Below are positions 17,151 to 26,310 of a stretch of 64,000 bases of DNA, one piece after another. The notes under the pieces were generated by a model. The model saw nothing but the letters and a program-made list of their open reading frames with translations. It did not search any database and had not been told where the DNA came from. The stretch comes from Martinezella lusitana (GTDB lineage Bacteria; Pseudomonadota; Alphaproteobacteria; Rhizobiales; Rhizobiaceae), in the NCBI RefSeq assembly GCF_900094565.1, contig NZ_FMAF01000009.1:156015-220014 (forward strand), in the 5' to 3' direction. Each line of letters opens with the position of its first letter. Position 1 is the stretch's first letter. The translations under genes were made by a program, and so were the position numbers.

Positions 17151-17965
17151 CGCATTCCTTTTACTGGGCCGATCACTCGACCGCCGATTTTGCGTCCCGC
17201 GATCTGAGTGAGACGGTCGTCATACTGCCGATTGCGGCTGTCGAGCAGCATGGACCCCATCTTCCCGTGCAGGTGGACGCCGCGATCAATGCCGCCATCC
17301 TCGATCGGATGGTACCGTTGCTCGACGCAAACGCGGACGTCCTCATCCTGCCGGCAATCAGTATCGGCAAATCGGATGAGCACCTCGCCTATCCAGGGAC
17401 GTTGACCATATCGGCGCAAACCCTGCGGCTCGTCTGGCTCGATATCGCCAAAAGCGTGGAGCGAGCCGGCGTCCGAAAGATGATCCTGTTCAATTCGCAT
17501 GGCGGACAGATCTCGCTGATGGAGATGACCTGCCGCGATATCCGTGTCGAACTCGACATGCTGGCGGTCGCCTGTTCCTGGTTCAGGATCACGCCGGTCG
17601 ACGATCTGTTTTCGTCGGCGGAAATCGTTCACGGCATTCACGGCGGCGATATCGAAACCAGCATGATGCTGGCCATCGCGCCGGACTTGGTCGCCATGGA
17701 CAAGGCCGAAGATTTCGTGCCGCTGACCGTCGACATCGAGAAGTGCGGCAGCCCGTTGACGGCTGAGGGCGCGGTCGGTTTCGGCTGGCAAGCGCAGGAC
17801 CTCCATCCCGCGGGCGTCAGCGGAGATGCCGCCAATGCCGACGCCGTCAAAGGCGCGCAGCTGCTTGACCGGGCAGCAACCGGTTTGGTGCGCCTCATCG
17901 AGGCGACGCGCAATTTCGACATGAAGAGGCTCACCTCTGAAACACGCTTTTCGGCCATGAGATAA
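17147..17965 (+). CDS. creatininase-family amidohydrolase
   Basis: A 272-residue member of the creatininase family, metal-dependent hydrolases of cyclic or linear amides (creatinine, formamides, F420 and riboflavin-pathway intermediates). Visible ligands are Glu/His/Asp in EQHGPHLPVQVD and the NSHGGQ loop; a further acidic segment is HGGDIETSMML. The start at 17147 overlaps the flavoprotein stop (ATGA) and is only two bases short of the following CocE gene at its other end. In this operon it likely opens or trims an amide generated upstream. It could equally be a creatininase-like enzyme of different specificity. Confidence 0.83.
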   Translation: MTHSFYWADHSTADFASRDLSETVVILPIAAVEQHGPHLPVQVDAAINAAILDRMVPLLDANADVLILPAISIGKSDEHLAYPGTLTISAQTLRLVWLDIAKSVERAGVRKMILFNSHGGQISLMEMTCRDIRVELDMLAVACSWFRITPVDDLFSSAEIVHGIHGGDIETSMMLAIAPDLVAMDKAEDFVPLTVDIEKCGSPLTAEGAVGFGWQAQDLHPAGVSGDAANADAVKGAQLLDRAATGLVRLIEATRNFDMKRLTSETRFSAMR

Positions 17966-17967
17966 CC

Positions 17968-19656
17968 ATGCAGGCACTCCGCCCCGTCGAAACTCTTCGG
18001 ATGCGCATGGCCGACGGCGTCCATCTGGCAGCTGACGTCTATCGTCCCGTCGGCCCGGAGCGCTATCCCGTCCTGGTGATGCGTCTGCCCTACGGGCGAA
18101 AGGTCGCCTCGACGGTCGTTCTGGCCCACCCCGCATGGTATGCGGCGCAGGGTTATGTCGTGCTGGTGCAGGATGTTCGTGGCCGTGGAGATTCTGAAGG
18201 GGTCTTCAGGATTCTCGAGGACGATGTCGCCGATGGCGCGCAGACATTGTCGCTGGCGGCCGATCTTGCCGGCGGCAACGGCATGGTGGCCAGCTATGGC
18301 TTCAGCTATCACGGCATGAACCAGTTCCTGGCCCTTGCCGGCGCTCGAAAATCCGGCGGAAAATTGCCCGACGCGATGGCGATCGCCATGGCGGCCTTCG
18401 ATGTGCGCAACCACTGGGCCTTCGAGGGCGACGGATTCCGTCTGCAGTCCAACCAGATGTGGGCGTGCCAGATGGCCGTCGAAAATGCTCGGCTGGCCGG
18501 CGACCTCGATGCCGCCCATATGTTGCATGCTGCTTTGCCTTCTCTGCATTCCGGCGCGGTTTCGGCACGGTCGGACGTCTTGGAGCAGGCAGCGCGATAC
18601 ACGCATTATCATGACTGGCTCACTGATGATCCGTCCTATTGGCGGGCAAGGTCGCCGCAATCGCTGCTTGAGGGCGTGACGCTGGACGTTCCGGTCCTGC
18701 ATGTCGGCGGATGGAACGACATTATGCTTGAGGGCACGTTCGCCGCCTTCGAGGCATTTTCCGCGGGGGGCAGTCTCCAGCGGCTTTCTATCGGACCATG
18801 GTCGCATATCCCTTGGGGACGACAGGTCGGGCCAGTGGATGCTGGAGCCGGTGCGGCAGACGGTATCGACCGCGAGATCGTCGCATTTTTCGACGAAGCT
18901 CTCAAAGGCCGCGACAATCCTTACCCGAAGGTCCGGCTTTACGATGTTGTTAAAAAGACATGGACCGGTTTCGAAAGCCTGCCGACGGCCGAGACTCTGG
19001 TGCTTCATCTCGCATCGGGCGGCCGGGCGGCGGCGACGAGCATCGATGGAACGCTTACGGAGAAGCCGGCACTTGCGAGCGCCGATTATCTCGTCCACGA
19101 TCCATGGCGGCCGGCCCCGAGCGTCGGGCTGCATCTCGGCACGCCTCCGGATTTTGCCGACCGGGCAGCCATCGACGACAGGGCTGACGTGCTCGTCTAT
19201 ACCTCCGATCCGCTCGACCGGCCGCTCCTGCTGACCGGAGCCGCAAAAGTGAACCTCTTCGTCACCGCCGACAGGCCGAGTTTCGACGTGGATTGCACCT
19301 TGAGCGCGCTTGCCCCTGACGGGCCCGCCATCAGCGTAACGTCGGGGCATAAGACCGTAAAGATGCACGGCGACGGATCGGCGGTTCTCGTCACGCTGCG
19401 GCCCATGCATGTTACGGTGCCGGCAGGGTATTGCCTGCGTCTGTCCATACAGGCGGCATCGTTCCCTGCCTTCCCCGTCAATCCGGGCACCGGAGCGCGT
19501 CCCCAGGACTCAGCCGTAACGGATCGGCTGGTCACGACCCTCGTACTCCGCTCAGGCGATGGCTACCACTCCACCCTGCGATTGCCCGTGATGCGGCAGG
19601 CCGATGCGAAAGACAGGCAATCCCATACCGTAGAGGAGAACCGACATGAGCATTGA
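17968..19656 (+). CDS. CocE/NonD-family hydrolase
   Basis: A 562-residue serine hydrolase of the cocaine-esterase/X-Pro dipeptidyl-peptidase class (alpha/beta hydrolase domain plus C-terminal jelly-roll). The nucleophile motif is GFSYHGMNQ near residue 112, the acid is probably in HVGGWNDIM, the catalytic His in SIGPWSHI, and the C-terminal beta domain contains FVTADRPSFDVDCTLSAL. It cleaves esters or amides, in this context probably an acyl bond of the substrate. The last 11 bases overlap the following deaminase gene, again indicating coupling. Confidence 0.85.
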   Translation: MQALRPVETLRMRMADGVHLAADVYRPVGPERYPVLVMRLPYGRKVASTVVLAHPAWYAAQGYVVLVQDVRGRGDSEGVFRILEDDVADGAQTLSLAADLAGGNGMVASYGFSYHGMNQFLALAGARKSGGKLPDAMAIAMAAFDVRNHWAFEGDGFRLQSNQMWACQMAVENARLAGDLDAAHMLHAALPSLHSGAVSARSDVLEQAARYTHYHDWLTDDPSYWRARSPQSLLEGVTLDVPVLHVGGWNDIMLEGTFAAFEAFSAGGSLQRLSIGPWSHIPWGRQVGPVDAGAGAADGIDREIVAFFDEALKGRDNPYPKVRLYDVVKKTWTGFESLPTAETLVLHLASGGRAAATSIDGTLTEKPALASADYLVHDPWRPAPSVGLHLGTPPDFADRAAIDDRADVLVYTSDPLDRPLLLTGAAKVNLFVTADRPSFDVDCTLSALAPDGPAISVTSGHKTVKMHGDGSAVLVTLRPMHVTVPAGYCLRLSIQAASFPAFPVNPGTGARPQDSAVTDRLVTTLVLRSGDGYHSTLRLPVMRQADAKDRQSHTVEENRHEH

Positions 19657-20128
19657 TCACGAAAGCCTTCTTAGATTGACCTTCGAGATTGCACACCGGG
19701 CGAAAGCGCATGGCAATATGCCTTTCGGCGCGCTTCTAGCCGGTCCCGGTGGTGAAATTCTTCTTGAGGAAGAGAACGGATATTTCCCCGACCTCGATGG
19801 AACAGCCCATGCAGAGCGTCTGTTGGCGACGCGTGCATCGAAGCTCTATCGCGAGCCGTTTCTGGCGGAGTGTACCATGTACAGCTCGGCGGAACCCTGC
19901 GCCATGTGCGCCGGCGCTATTTACTGGGTCGGTATCGGCCGGGTCGTCTACGGCCTTTCCGAACATCGGCTGAAGGCCATGACAGGAGATCACCCGGACA
20001 ACCCGACAATGGATCTACCATGCCGCGATGTCTTTGCAGCCGGCCAGAAAAGCATCGAGGTCATCGGGCCCTTGATCGAGACGGAAGCGGAAGCCGTTCA
20101 CCGGGACGCCTGGCAATCAACGGTGTGA
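19646..20128 (+). CDS. CDA-fold nucleoside/guanine-type deaminase
   Basis: A 160-residue zinc deaminase of the cytidine-deaminase fold. The zinc site is His in TAHAERLL with the catalytic Glu, and two cysteines in PCAMCAGA. It resembles guanine deaminase GuaD and TadA-like proteins that convert an amino group on a heteroaromatic ring to a keto group and release ammonia. A good AGGAG ribosome site lies within the overlapping CocE gene. Because it sits in an uptake and degradation operon it most likely acts on a free base or a related N-heterocycle rather than on tRNA. Confidence 0.88.
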   Translation: MSIDHESLLRLTFEIAHRAKAHGNMPFGALLAGPGGEILLEEENGYFPDLDGTAHAERLLATRASKLYREPFLAECTMYSSAEPCAMCAGAIYWVGIGRVVYGLSEHRLKAMTGDHPDNPTMDLPCRDVFAAGQKSIEVIGPLIETEAEAVHRDAWQSTV

Positions 20129-20198
20129 ATACAAGCGGGCACTCCGCTTTCAACAAGGTCAGGCATGAGACGCCGGTTTCAAGGAGGAGTTTATATCC

Positions 20199-21248
20199 AT
20201 GGTCCCCAAAGAAAGCACTTCGGACGAACTGGAGACGTTGCTGGCCGGCATGCCGGCATGGGGTTCTGAATTTTCGCGTACATTCGCCAATCATGCGCCG
20301 ATGGTCCTCGTCGCTTTGGACCGGATCGGCGGCGGGCCGGCTCAGCTGCGGCGGTTCTTCCATCACTACAGAGACGCAAAGCAGCTTCTGCCCTTCGCCC
20401 AGCCGTTGAAGCGCCTGGATGGCAAAAGCTGGAAAGCCGCCATCGGAATGCGCGAGCGCGAACCCGATCTGCGCGTCTTTTTTGCCGACGAGGTGACCCG
20501 GCTCGGAATACACGGGGCTTTGGAGCTTTATCTTCCCGATCTTGCCGACGGCGTCGCCGCCAGCGCCTTTCACGCGCTGATGCGATCAGCCTATGGCGTG
20601 CTTCGCGCCGACGAGACCGATGTCGCCATTGCGCTCGCCTACTGGGCCGCCACCTATCTGCCGCTTCCGGAAGCGCAGGGAACGTCCCCGATCACGCGCG
20701 ACCCAGCGGAAGTCCTGGCCCTGACAGCTGCGATCAAGCCATTGCATGGCATGGAACTTCACGACCTTCTCTGGCAAAACATTCGCGACGCCGGAAGCGT
20801 GCCCGAATTCGCGCCCGTCGTCGATTGGCTCGACATCGGGCCGGATACGATGGAAAAAATGGCGGCGACGGCGCTCGCCATATTTGCCGCAACCCAGCAT
20901 TTCGCGGCCTTGCACATCATCACCGGGCTGCACTGGATCCGTCTCCTTGAGCCGCACTGCGATGAGGCGACCCTCCGTCGGATGATGCGGGTGTTCTGGC
21001 AGGGGATCGCTGCGCTGATGGGCGAGCTCGGGTTTCCCGAGATGCCGGACAGAGCGATCGTCGATCGCTGGCGTCATATCCATGTGCCGGACTGGCCCGA
21101 AATGCATGCGATCGCCGCGCAAAGCTACGACGAGCATGATATCAGTCTCGCCTTTTCCGCCAGCGAGGAAATGAAAGTCTATGGCGACCCGCTCTACCGT
21201 GTCGTAGTCGCCCGCCGCCTCGGACTAATCGGAGACTACACGAAATGA
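20199..21248 (+). CDS. questin oxidase-like protein (DUF4243 type)
   Basis: A 349-residue protein with the conserved N-terminal TFANHAPMVLVALDRIGGGPAQL and helical repeats such as AFHALMRSAYGVLRADETDVAIALAYWAATYL, which match the questin-oxidase-like family (PF14027). The fungal member opens an anthraquinone ring in a Baeyer-Villiger-like step; bacterial members are mostly uncharacterised. AAGGAGG precedes the start. The stop overlaps the amidohydrolase start by four bases. A role as a cofactor-poor ring-opening oxygenase fits the operon, but that is inference. Confidence 0.72.
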   Translation: MVPKESTSDELETLLAGMPAWGSEFSRTFANHAPMVLVALDRIGGGPAQLRRFFHHYRDAKQLLPFAQPLKRLDGKSWKAAIGMREREPDLRVFFADEVTRLGIHGALELYLPDLADGVAASAFHALMRSAYGVLRADETDVAIALAYWAATYLPLPEAQGTSPITRDPAEVLALTAAIKPLHGMELHDLLWQNIRDAGSVPEFAPVVDWLDIGPDTMEKMAATALAIFAATQHFAALHIITGLHWIRLLEPHCDEATLRRMMRVFWQGIAALMGELGFPEMPDRAIVDRWRHIHVPDWPEMHAIAAQSYDEHDISLAFSASEEMKVYGDPLYRVVVARRLGLIGDYTK

Positions 21249-22879
21249 GCCCGGAAGAGCCGATGTCCGGCGACTGCATCATTGAAGCCGGAACCGTGCT
21301 GTGCGGCGTTTTGCCTGACGGCACCATGTCCATGCGCCATGATGTGGGCATCCGTGTCGCTGGCGGCATGATCGCGCAGATCGGGCCTCTTGCCGCCGTT
21401 GCCTACGGCAACGACCATCTCGCCCGCTTCGGATCTCCGGACATGATCGCCATGCCGGGACTGGTCAACAGCCACCACCATTTCGGGATCACGCCACTGA
21501 TGCAGGGCGTACCCTTTGCCCCGTTGGAATTGTGGCTGCCGCAATTCCGGGCGATGCGCCAGATCGATGTCCGGCTGGATACGCTCTATTCCGCGATCGA
21601 GATGCTGGAAAGCGGAACGACGACGGTGCAGCATATAAACAGCGGACTTGCAGGCGCACCAGAGAACTGGACGGCCACGGCAAATGCTACGTTGGAGGCC
21701 TATAGCGAGATAGGCATGCGGGCCGGCTTTACATTCATGATCCGCGACCGCAACATTCTGACCTATGACGACGACGCCAAGGTGCTGGCCACCCTTCCGG
21801 ATGCCGTCCGCAGCTGGATCGCGCCCAAACTCGACGCGTCGAACATTCCCATCGCAGAGCTGATGACATTTTACCGCGCGCTCAAAGAAAGCTGGTTCGA
21901 CGCCCGGCCGGATCATGTCCGCATCAATCTCGCCCCTGCCAATCTGCACTGGTGTACGGACGAATGCCTGCGGACGATTTTCGAGACGGCCCGCGAAACC
22001 GATGCGCAGGTCCATATGCACCTTCTGGAAACCGAACGGCAATCACGCTTCGCCCACGATAATTTCGGCCACAGTGCCGTTCAGCATTTGAAGGCGCTCG
22101 AATGCCTCGGGCCAAACGTCACGCTCGGGCACGGCAACTGGATGAGCCGCGAGGATCTCGACATCATAGCCGATTGCGGCTGCAGCATGTGCCACAATGC
22201 CTCATCCGGCCTGCGGCTCGGCAGCGGCATCGCCCCTGTCAACGAAATGCGCCACCGCGGCATTCCGGTCGCGCTCGGGATAGACCAGTCGAACATAGCC
22301 GACGACCGCGACATGACGCTTGAAATGAAGCTGGTCTGGGCACTACACCGCGAGACAGGCCTATGGAACGACCGTCCTGGTGCTGGTGCCGTGCTGCAGA
22401 TGGCGACCGAGCATGGCGCCAGAACCGTCGGCTTTGGCGGCTTTACGGGCCGGCTCGAACCAGGTCTTCAGGCCGATATCGTGCTCATGGATCGCCGCAA
22501 GATCGGAAGACCGCATGTAAACGCCCGCACGCCGGTGGTGGAGAGCGTCCTGCATCGCGGCGGACGGCATGCCGTCACCCAGGTGTTCGTTGGCGGTCGC
22601 CTGGTCGTCAATGACGGCAAAGTCATCACGATCGATCGTGAGGCAGTGCTGGCAGAAATCGCCGGACGGCTGGAACGACCAGAAACGCAAGGCGAGCGGC
22701 AAGCCTGGGATGCGATCGATGCCCTGCTTCCCCATATCGAGGCATACCACCGCAATTTCACGCCGGCGGCCGGTTATCTCCCCTATCGATATAACGCTAT
22801 GGCGGAAGAGGAACAAGCTGGCTCCGGAACATCCAACTCCCGAGTGGCGTTAAGACAGCAAACGTTGGTTGGAGGATAG
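21245..22879 (+). CDS. amidohydrolase of the TRZ/ATZ/cytosine-deaminase class
   Basis: A 544-residue amidohydrolase-superfamily enzyme. The metal ligands expected for the family are visible: NSHHHFG near residue 79, HMHLLET for the second His, TLGHGNW, and Asp in GIDQSN. This is the architecture of chlorohydrolases and deaminases such as AtzB/TrzN/guanine deaminase, which remove amino, chloro or alkoxy groups from N-rings. The last 25 or so residues (after YRYNAMAEEEQ) look less conserved. It closes the intact part of the operon and is followed by a cut-off gene. Confidence 0.86.
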   Translation: MSPEEPMSGDCIIEAGTVLCGVLPDGTMSMRHDVGIRVAGGMIAQIGPLAAVAYGNDHLARFGSPDMIAMPGLVNSHHHFGITPLMQGVPFAPLELWLPQFRAMRQIDVRLDTLYSAIEMLESGTTTVQHINSGLAGAPENWTATANATLEAYSEIGMRAGFTFMIRDRNILTYDDDAKVLATLPDAVRSWIAPKLDASNIPIAELMTFYRALKESWFDARPDHVRINLAPANLHWCTDECLRTIFETARETDAQVHMHLLETERQSRFAHDNFGHSAVQHLKALECLGPNVTLGHGNWMSREDLDIIADCGCSMCHNASSGLRLGSGIAPVNEMRHRGIPVALGIDQSNIADDRDMTLEMKLVWALHRETGLWNDRPGAGAVLQMATEHGARTVGFGGFTGRLEPGLQADIVLMDRRKIGRPHVNARTPVVESVLHRGGRHAVTQVFVGGRLVVNDGKVITIDREAVLAEIAGRLERPETQGERQAWDAIDALLPHIEAYHRNFTPAAGYLPYRYNAMAEEEQAGSGTSNSRVALRQQTLVGG

Positions 22880-22881
22880 AC

Positions 22882-22947
22882 ATGTCTGAGCAAAAGTTGC
22901 GGCCGGGGCGATGTCACGTTGTCGTGTGTTTAATGGTTGCAAAATAA
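22882..22947 (+). pseudogene. truncated 5' start of an eleventh operon gene
   Basis: An ATG with an excellent GGAGGATAGAC leader lies 2 bases after the amidohydrolase stop and opens MSEQKLRPGRCHVVV, but the frame ends after 21 codons. The spacing and ribosome site look like a normal next gene in this tightly packed operon, so the sequence is probably a gene cut off by deletion. Its identity cannot be told from so few residues. Confidence 0.5.
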
Positions 22948-23113
22948 GTGGTTGGCATGACCACGCGTACTGTCAGCTATAAGAGACATCGTTTTCCACC
23001 GTCGATATCACCCATGCTGTTTGGCTCTATTTCATGTTTCCACTGAGCCGTAGCCGCGAGGTCGTTCGCTGCATTCCTCGCTCTGGCTGCCGTTCGCGTT
23101 TGGCTGCCATCAT

Positions 23114-23557
23114 TCACCGGGGGGCCCAAAGCCATGACGCAACCGGAACCTCCCCAGCACGGACATCTTTGTAAGTCGAGCTAATCTTGCTCAGCACCAT
23201 CTCGTCGTCCGTATCGACCTCGTAGAACGTGCTATCGACCGCTCGGATTATCACCCACGTTTTGTCTGATTGTGTGTGCGGCAAGCCGACGAACTCGCCC
23301 CAAATAACCTGTCGCGTATTCTCGGCCAACGCAGCTAAATCAGAGCCCGAAAGCTGGGCATTGTTTTGCGCCAATCCTTCAAGCCGTTCCCCGCCTTCAC
23401 CTGTAGCCTCAAACCATTCGTGCCCAGGTGTAGACGACTTGACCGTCGAAACGATCCAGTTTGCTTCCAGAGACTTTGGAGCCAAAAGCCGCAGCAAGTC
23501 TCTGAGATCAAGAGCAAGGACCTCTTGCTTGAGATCGTAGATCCTAAGAGTTGTCAT
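23114..23557 (-). CDS. hypothetical protein
   Basis: A 147-residue ORF with protein-like composition and no recognised domain: MTTLRIYDLKQEVLALDLRD at the N-terminus, a mixed alpha/beta pattern, and DKTWVIIRAVDSTFYEVDTD further on. No signal peptide, membrane segment or catalytic motif is seen. A GGGGAC stretch precedes the start. It stands alone between the catabolic operon and the D-amino-acid cluster, and its codon use looks less GC-biased than its neighbours, so it may be a transferred gene. Function not assigned. Confidence 0.55.
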   Translation of the reverse strand: MTTLRIYDLKQEVLALDLRDLLRLLAPKSLEANWIVSTVKSSTPGHEWFEATGEGGERLEGLAQNNAQLSGSDLAALAENTRQVIWGEFVGLPHTQSDKTWVIIRAVDSTFYEVDTDDEMVLSKISSTYKDVRAGEVPVASWLWAPR

Positions 23558-24006
23558 GACGTCCCCAAATCAAAGCTCGCATCGGCAGCAACACTTTGTC
23601 ACCTAAGTAACCGCCCGTGTCGGCCTTCTGCTCTGAGTTTCCCAACGCCCGAACGTGACGCCTGAGGGCGGGATGTCCGTCTTAGCATTGGAGAGCTCAG
23701 AGACGCTTTTGGCTATCCTGCAAGGATTCCGGCCATCGCGATGAAGTGTGTGTCACTTTCCAAGGGTTCGGCCCAGACCTTGGCGTGCAATTGCCGTGGA
23801 CTGTGTAGGTATTGATGCTTGCCTCCGTCATTCATCGGCTTTCGGGAGGTCTCAAGTGTCAGTCGAACGGCCGGAATAGGGCGCATAGCCGTCATCGAAA
23901 ACATTCATCGCAAATCTCCGCATTGAAGGTCTTGAAAGGATGTGTACCGTTGGCCCAGCTAATTTCAGAAACAGAACCTCTGTTCTGATGCATGAATGAC
24001 GAAGGG
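23558..24006. other. non-coding stretch, nothing recognised
   Basis: I see no gene, hairpin or repeat here that I can support. Short ORFs occur on both strands but have no ribosome site or recognisable domain. It separates the hypothetical protein from the racemase-like gene. Confidence 0.5.
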
Positions 24007-24804
24007 TTAGCCGCCTGGCAACGTGAACAACTGACCAAGACCGGGCATTGGCTGACTGTAACCGGCCAGCCGGAGCATGTGCCAGGCGAGCGCATGATTG
24101 CTGGATGTTACCGGCTTGCCAAGCTTCGCCTCCACCTGCTCAACGATACGTGCAACCCGCATGCTGGTGCAGGAAACGAAAACAGCATCGCATTCATCCG
24201 AGCTTCCCAGCTCGAGAATAGCGCGCTCGATCGAAACCGGCGTGATTCGGGCCACACGATTGTCATCCGGCTCATGGAAGGAGCCCATGACCGGGATATC
24301 CATGCCCCTCGCCATCAGCGAGGCGCGCAGGGAGTGGTTAATCTCCGGCATGTAGGGTGTAAGCAGCGCCATGCGCCGGGCGCCGAGCGCCTCCATCGCG
24401 GCGCGGACGGCGGTGACCGGATTGGTCACCTTCACGCTTGGCAGAACCTCGTGGACACGCTCGGCGATGCGATCCTCGCCGATGACGAGGGAGCCGGACG
24501 TGCAGGCAAATCCGATAACGTCGAATGCCACATCCGGAAGCAAGCCGACCGTGCCGGGGATCTCGTCCGACATTTTCATCAGGTTTGCCGGCGTGATCTC
24601 GACATCGCTGTAGAGCCGCGCCTCGTAGAGCGCCACGTCCGACGACGGCAGCGCGAAGCGGAACTCGTCCTCGATCGTCTGGTCCGTTCGAAGCACCAGC
24701 AGGCCGAGATTGGCAAGCGTGCCGATGCCGTTATCGATGTCGAAGGATAGACCTTCCCTGTTGACGAGAAGCGGGGTCGTGTCATGCAGTGAATGGATCG
24801 TCAT
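24007..24804 (-). CDS. Asp/Glu racemase-superfamily protein, maleate isomerase/arylmalonate decarboxylase-like
   Basis: A 265-residue protein of the maleate cis-trans isomerase subgroup. The two catalytic cysteines sit in GFACTSGS (about residue 105) and FVSCTSMR (about residue 214), with LTPYMPEINHSL between. Such enzymes isomerise, racemise or decarboxylate small dicarboxylates or amino acids without cofactors. I chose the ATG at 24804 because GGAGAC is then correctly spaced; an ATG six bases upstream is too close. It is the last gene of a leftward operon with a Liv-type transporter, 31 bases after the LivF-like gene. A role in processing the imported amino acid is inferred. Confidence 0.85.
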   Translation of the reverse strand: MTIHSLHDTTPLLVNREGLSFDIDNGIGTLANLGLLVLRTDQTIEDEFRFALPSSDVALYEARLYSDVEITPANLMKMSDEIPGTVGLLPDVAFDVIGFACTSGSLVIGEDRIAERVHEVLPSVKVTNPVTAVRAAMEALGARRMALLTPYMPEINHSLRASLMARGMDIPVMGSFHEPDDNRVARITPVSIERAILELGSSDECDAVFVSCTSMRVARIVEQVEAKLGKPVTSSNHALAWHMLRLAGYSQPMPGLGQLFTLPGG

Positions 24805-24835
24805 GGTCATGTCTCCGGTATGCGTGAGAAGAGAA

Positions 24836-25555
24836 TTAGTGGCTGTCGCCGCCGAGATAGAGCGAGCGCATTGCCGGATCGGCGAGAAGATCGCTGGCTG
24901 CACCTTCCATCGCCACGCTGCCGAGCGACAGGACATAGGCGGTGTCGGACACATGCAGCGCCTCGAAAGCGTTTTGCTCGACCATCAGGATCGAAGGACC
25001 GTCCCGACGACGGACGTCCGAGATCGCCTCGAAGACATCGTGCATCATCCGCGGAGAAAGGCCGGCCGAAGGTTCGTCGAGAAGAAGGATTGACGGTTCC
25101 GAAATCAGCGCCCGCGCCAGCGAGAGAAGCTGTCTTTCACCGCCCGACAGAGCGGATGCACGTCTGTTCTTCTTCGAGGCTAGGCTAGGATATTGGTCAA
25201 GAAGCGCATCGAACCGGCGCTCGCGGTCTCGTCGCTCCATCAGCCGGCCGCCGAGCAGGATGTTTTCCGCCACCGTCATGGTGGCGAAGACATTGTCCGT
25301 CTGTGGCACGAAACCGACCCGGTGGTGGCGCACCTTGCTGTAGGTCGGCACGTCGGTGACGGCCTCGCCGGACATGCGGATATTGCCTGCCCGCGGCCGG
25401 ACGAAACCTGCGATGCACTTCAGAAGCGTCGATTTTCCGCAGCCGTTAGGCCCCAGAATGGTGACGATCCTGCCAGGCTCCGCCTTCAATGAAATGCCGT
25501 TGAGAATATCCGGCCCATCGCCGTAACCGGCCCTCACATTGGTGACTTCGATCAT
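24836..25555 (-). CDS. branched-chain-amino-acid-type ABC transporter ATPase (LivF-like)
   Basis: A 239-residue LivF-class ATPase with Walker A GPNGCGKST, signature LSGGERQLLSLARAL and Walker B ILLLDEPSAGL. It pairs with the LivG-like ATPase to power a Liv/HAAT importer. Its start overlaps the LivG-like stop. The neighbouring DadA, RidA and racemase genes suggest the cargo is a D- or unusual amino acid, not necessarily a branched-chain one. Confidence 0.92.
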   Translation of the reverse strand: MIEVTNVRAGYGDGPDILNGISLKAEPGRIVTILGPNGCGKSTLLKCIAGFVRPRAGNIRMSGEAVTDVPTYSKVRHHRVGFVPQTDNVFATMTVAENILLGGRLMERRDRERRFDALLDQYPSLASKKNRRASALSGGERQLLSLARALISEPSILLLDEPSAGLSPRMMHDVFEAISDVRRRDGPSILMVEQNAFEALHVSDTAYVLSLGSVAMEGAASDLLADPAMRSLYLGGDSH

Positions 25556-26310
25556 GCCATCGCCCTCTTCTGTCTGGCATTGCCGAGATAGGCTTCGACG
25601 ACCTGTTCGTTGGATGTGAGTTCCGACGGCCTGCAATCGGCAATCACCGCACCGCGATCCATCACCACGCAGCGGCTGCAGAGTTCGCGGATGAAATGCA
25701 TGTCGTGTTCGACGATCAGCAGCGTGATGCGGGCGGCATTGATGCGCCTCAGAAGCCCGATCATGTGCTGGCGCAGATTGGGATGGACGCCGGCGGTCGG
25801 CTCGTCGAGGCAGATCATCTCGGGAGACGCCCGCAAGGCCAGCGCGATCGACAGAAGCTTCTTCTGCCCGCCGGACAACGAGGCCGCCGGGAGATGGCGA
25901 ACATGCGACAGCGCCAGGTCGTCCAGCAGTGCGTCAACCTCCGCCCTGTCGTCTACCTCCCGCCGGAACAAGCTCCGGAACCCGGCCCGCCGTGCCGCTG
26001 CCCCATAGAGCAGTTCGGCAACCGTCATCCTGCGTGGCATGGAAGGCAGCTGGAAGGTGCGCACCAGCCCCTTCCGCGCGATCCGGTCCATGCTGCGGCC
26101 GGTAATATCTTCGCCGTTGAAGACCACAGTTCCGGCATCGGGAGCAAATATCCCGGATACGAGATTGAGCAGGGTCGACTTGCCGCAGCCGTTCGGCCCG
26201 AGCAGCCCGACGACCTCTCCCTGCCCGATTCGGAAACCGACATTTGCCAGGACCTGATTGGCACCGAAGGATTTGGCCACACCTTCGAGCGTGAGTACCG
26301 GATCAGACAT
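25552..26310 (-). CDS. branched-chain-amino-acid-type ABC transporter ATPase (LivG-like)
   Basis: A 252-residue LivG-class ATPase: Walker A GPNGCGKST, the LivG-specific ARKGLVRTFQLPSMPRRMTV insert, signature LSGGQKKLLSIALAL and Walker B MICLDEPTAGVHP. The start at 26310 overlaps the LivM-like stop by eight bases within ATGTCTGA, and its stop overlaps the LivF-like start, so the subunits are translated in a coupled way. Confidence 0.92.
   Translation of the reverse strand: MSDPVLTLEGVAKSFGANQVLANVGFRIGQGEVVGLLGPNGCGKSTLLNLVSGIFAPDAGTVVFNGEDITGRSMDRIARKGLVRTFQLPSMPRRMTVAELLYGAAARRAGFRSLFRREVDDRAEVDALLDDLALSHVRHLPAASLSGGQKKLLSIALALRASPEMICLDEPTAGVHPNLRQHMIGLLRRINAARITLLIVEHDMHFIRELCSRCVVMDRGAVIADCRPSELTSNEQVVEAYLGNARQKRAMA

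Noticed and set aside
17638..19410. 590-codon open frame on the minus strand
   Set aside because: It lies opposite the CocE-type hydrolase and creatininase-like genes, which have clear motifs; the frame is Arg/His-rich with no domain and is a shadow of GC-rich codon use.
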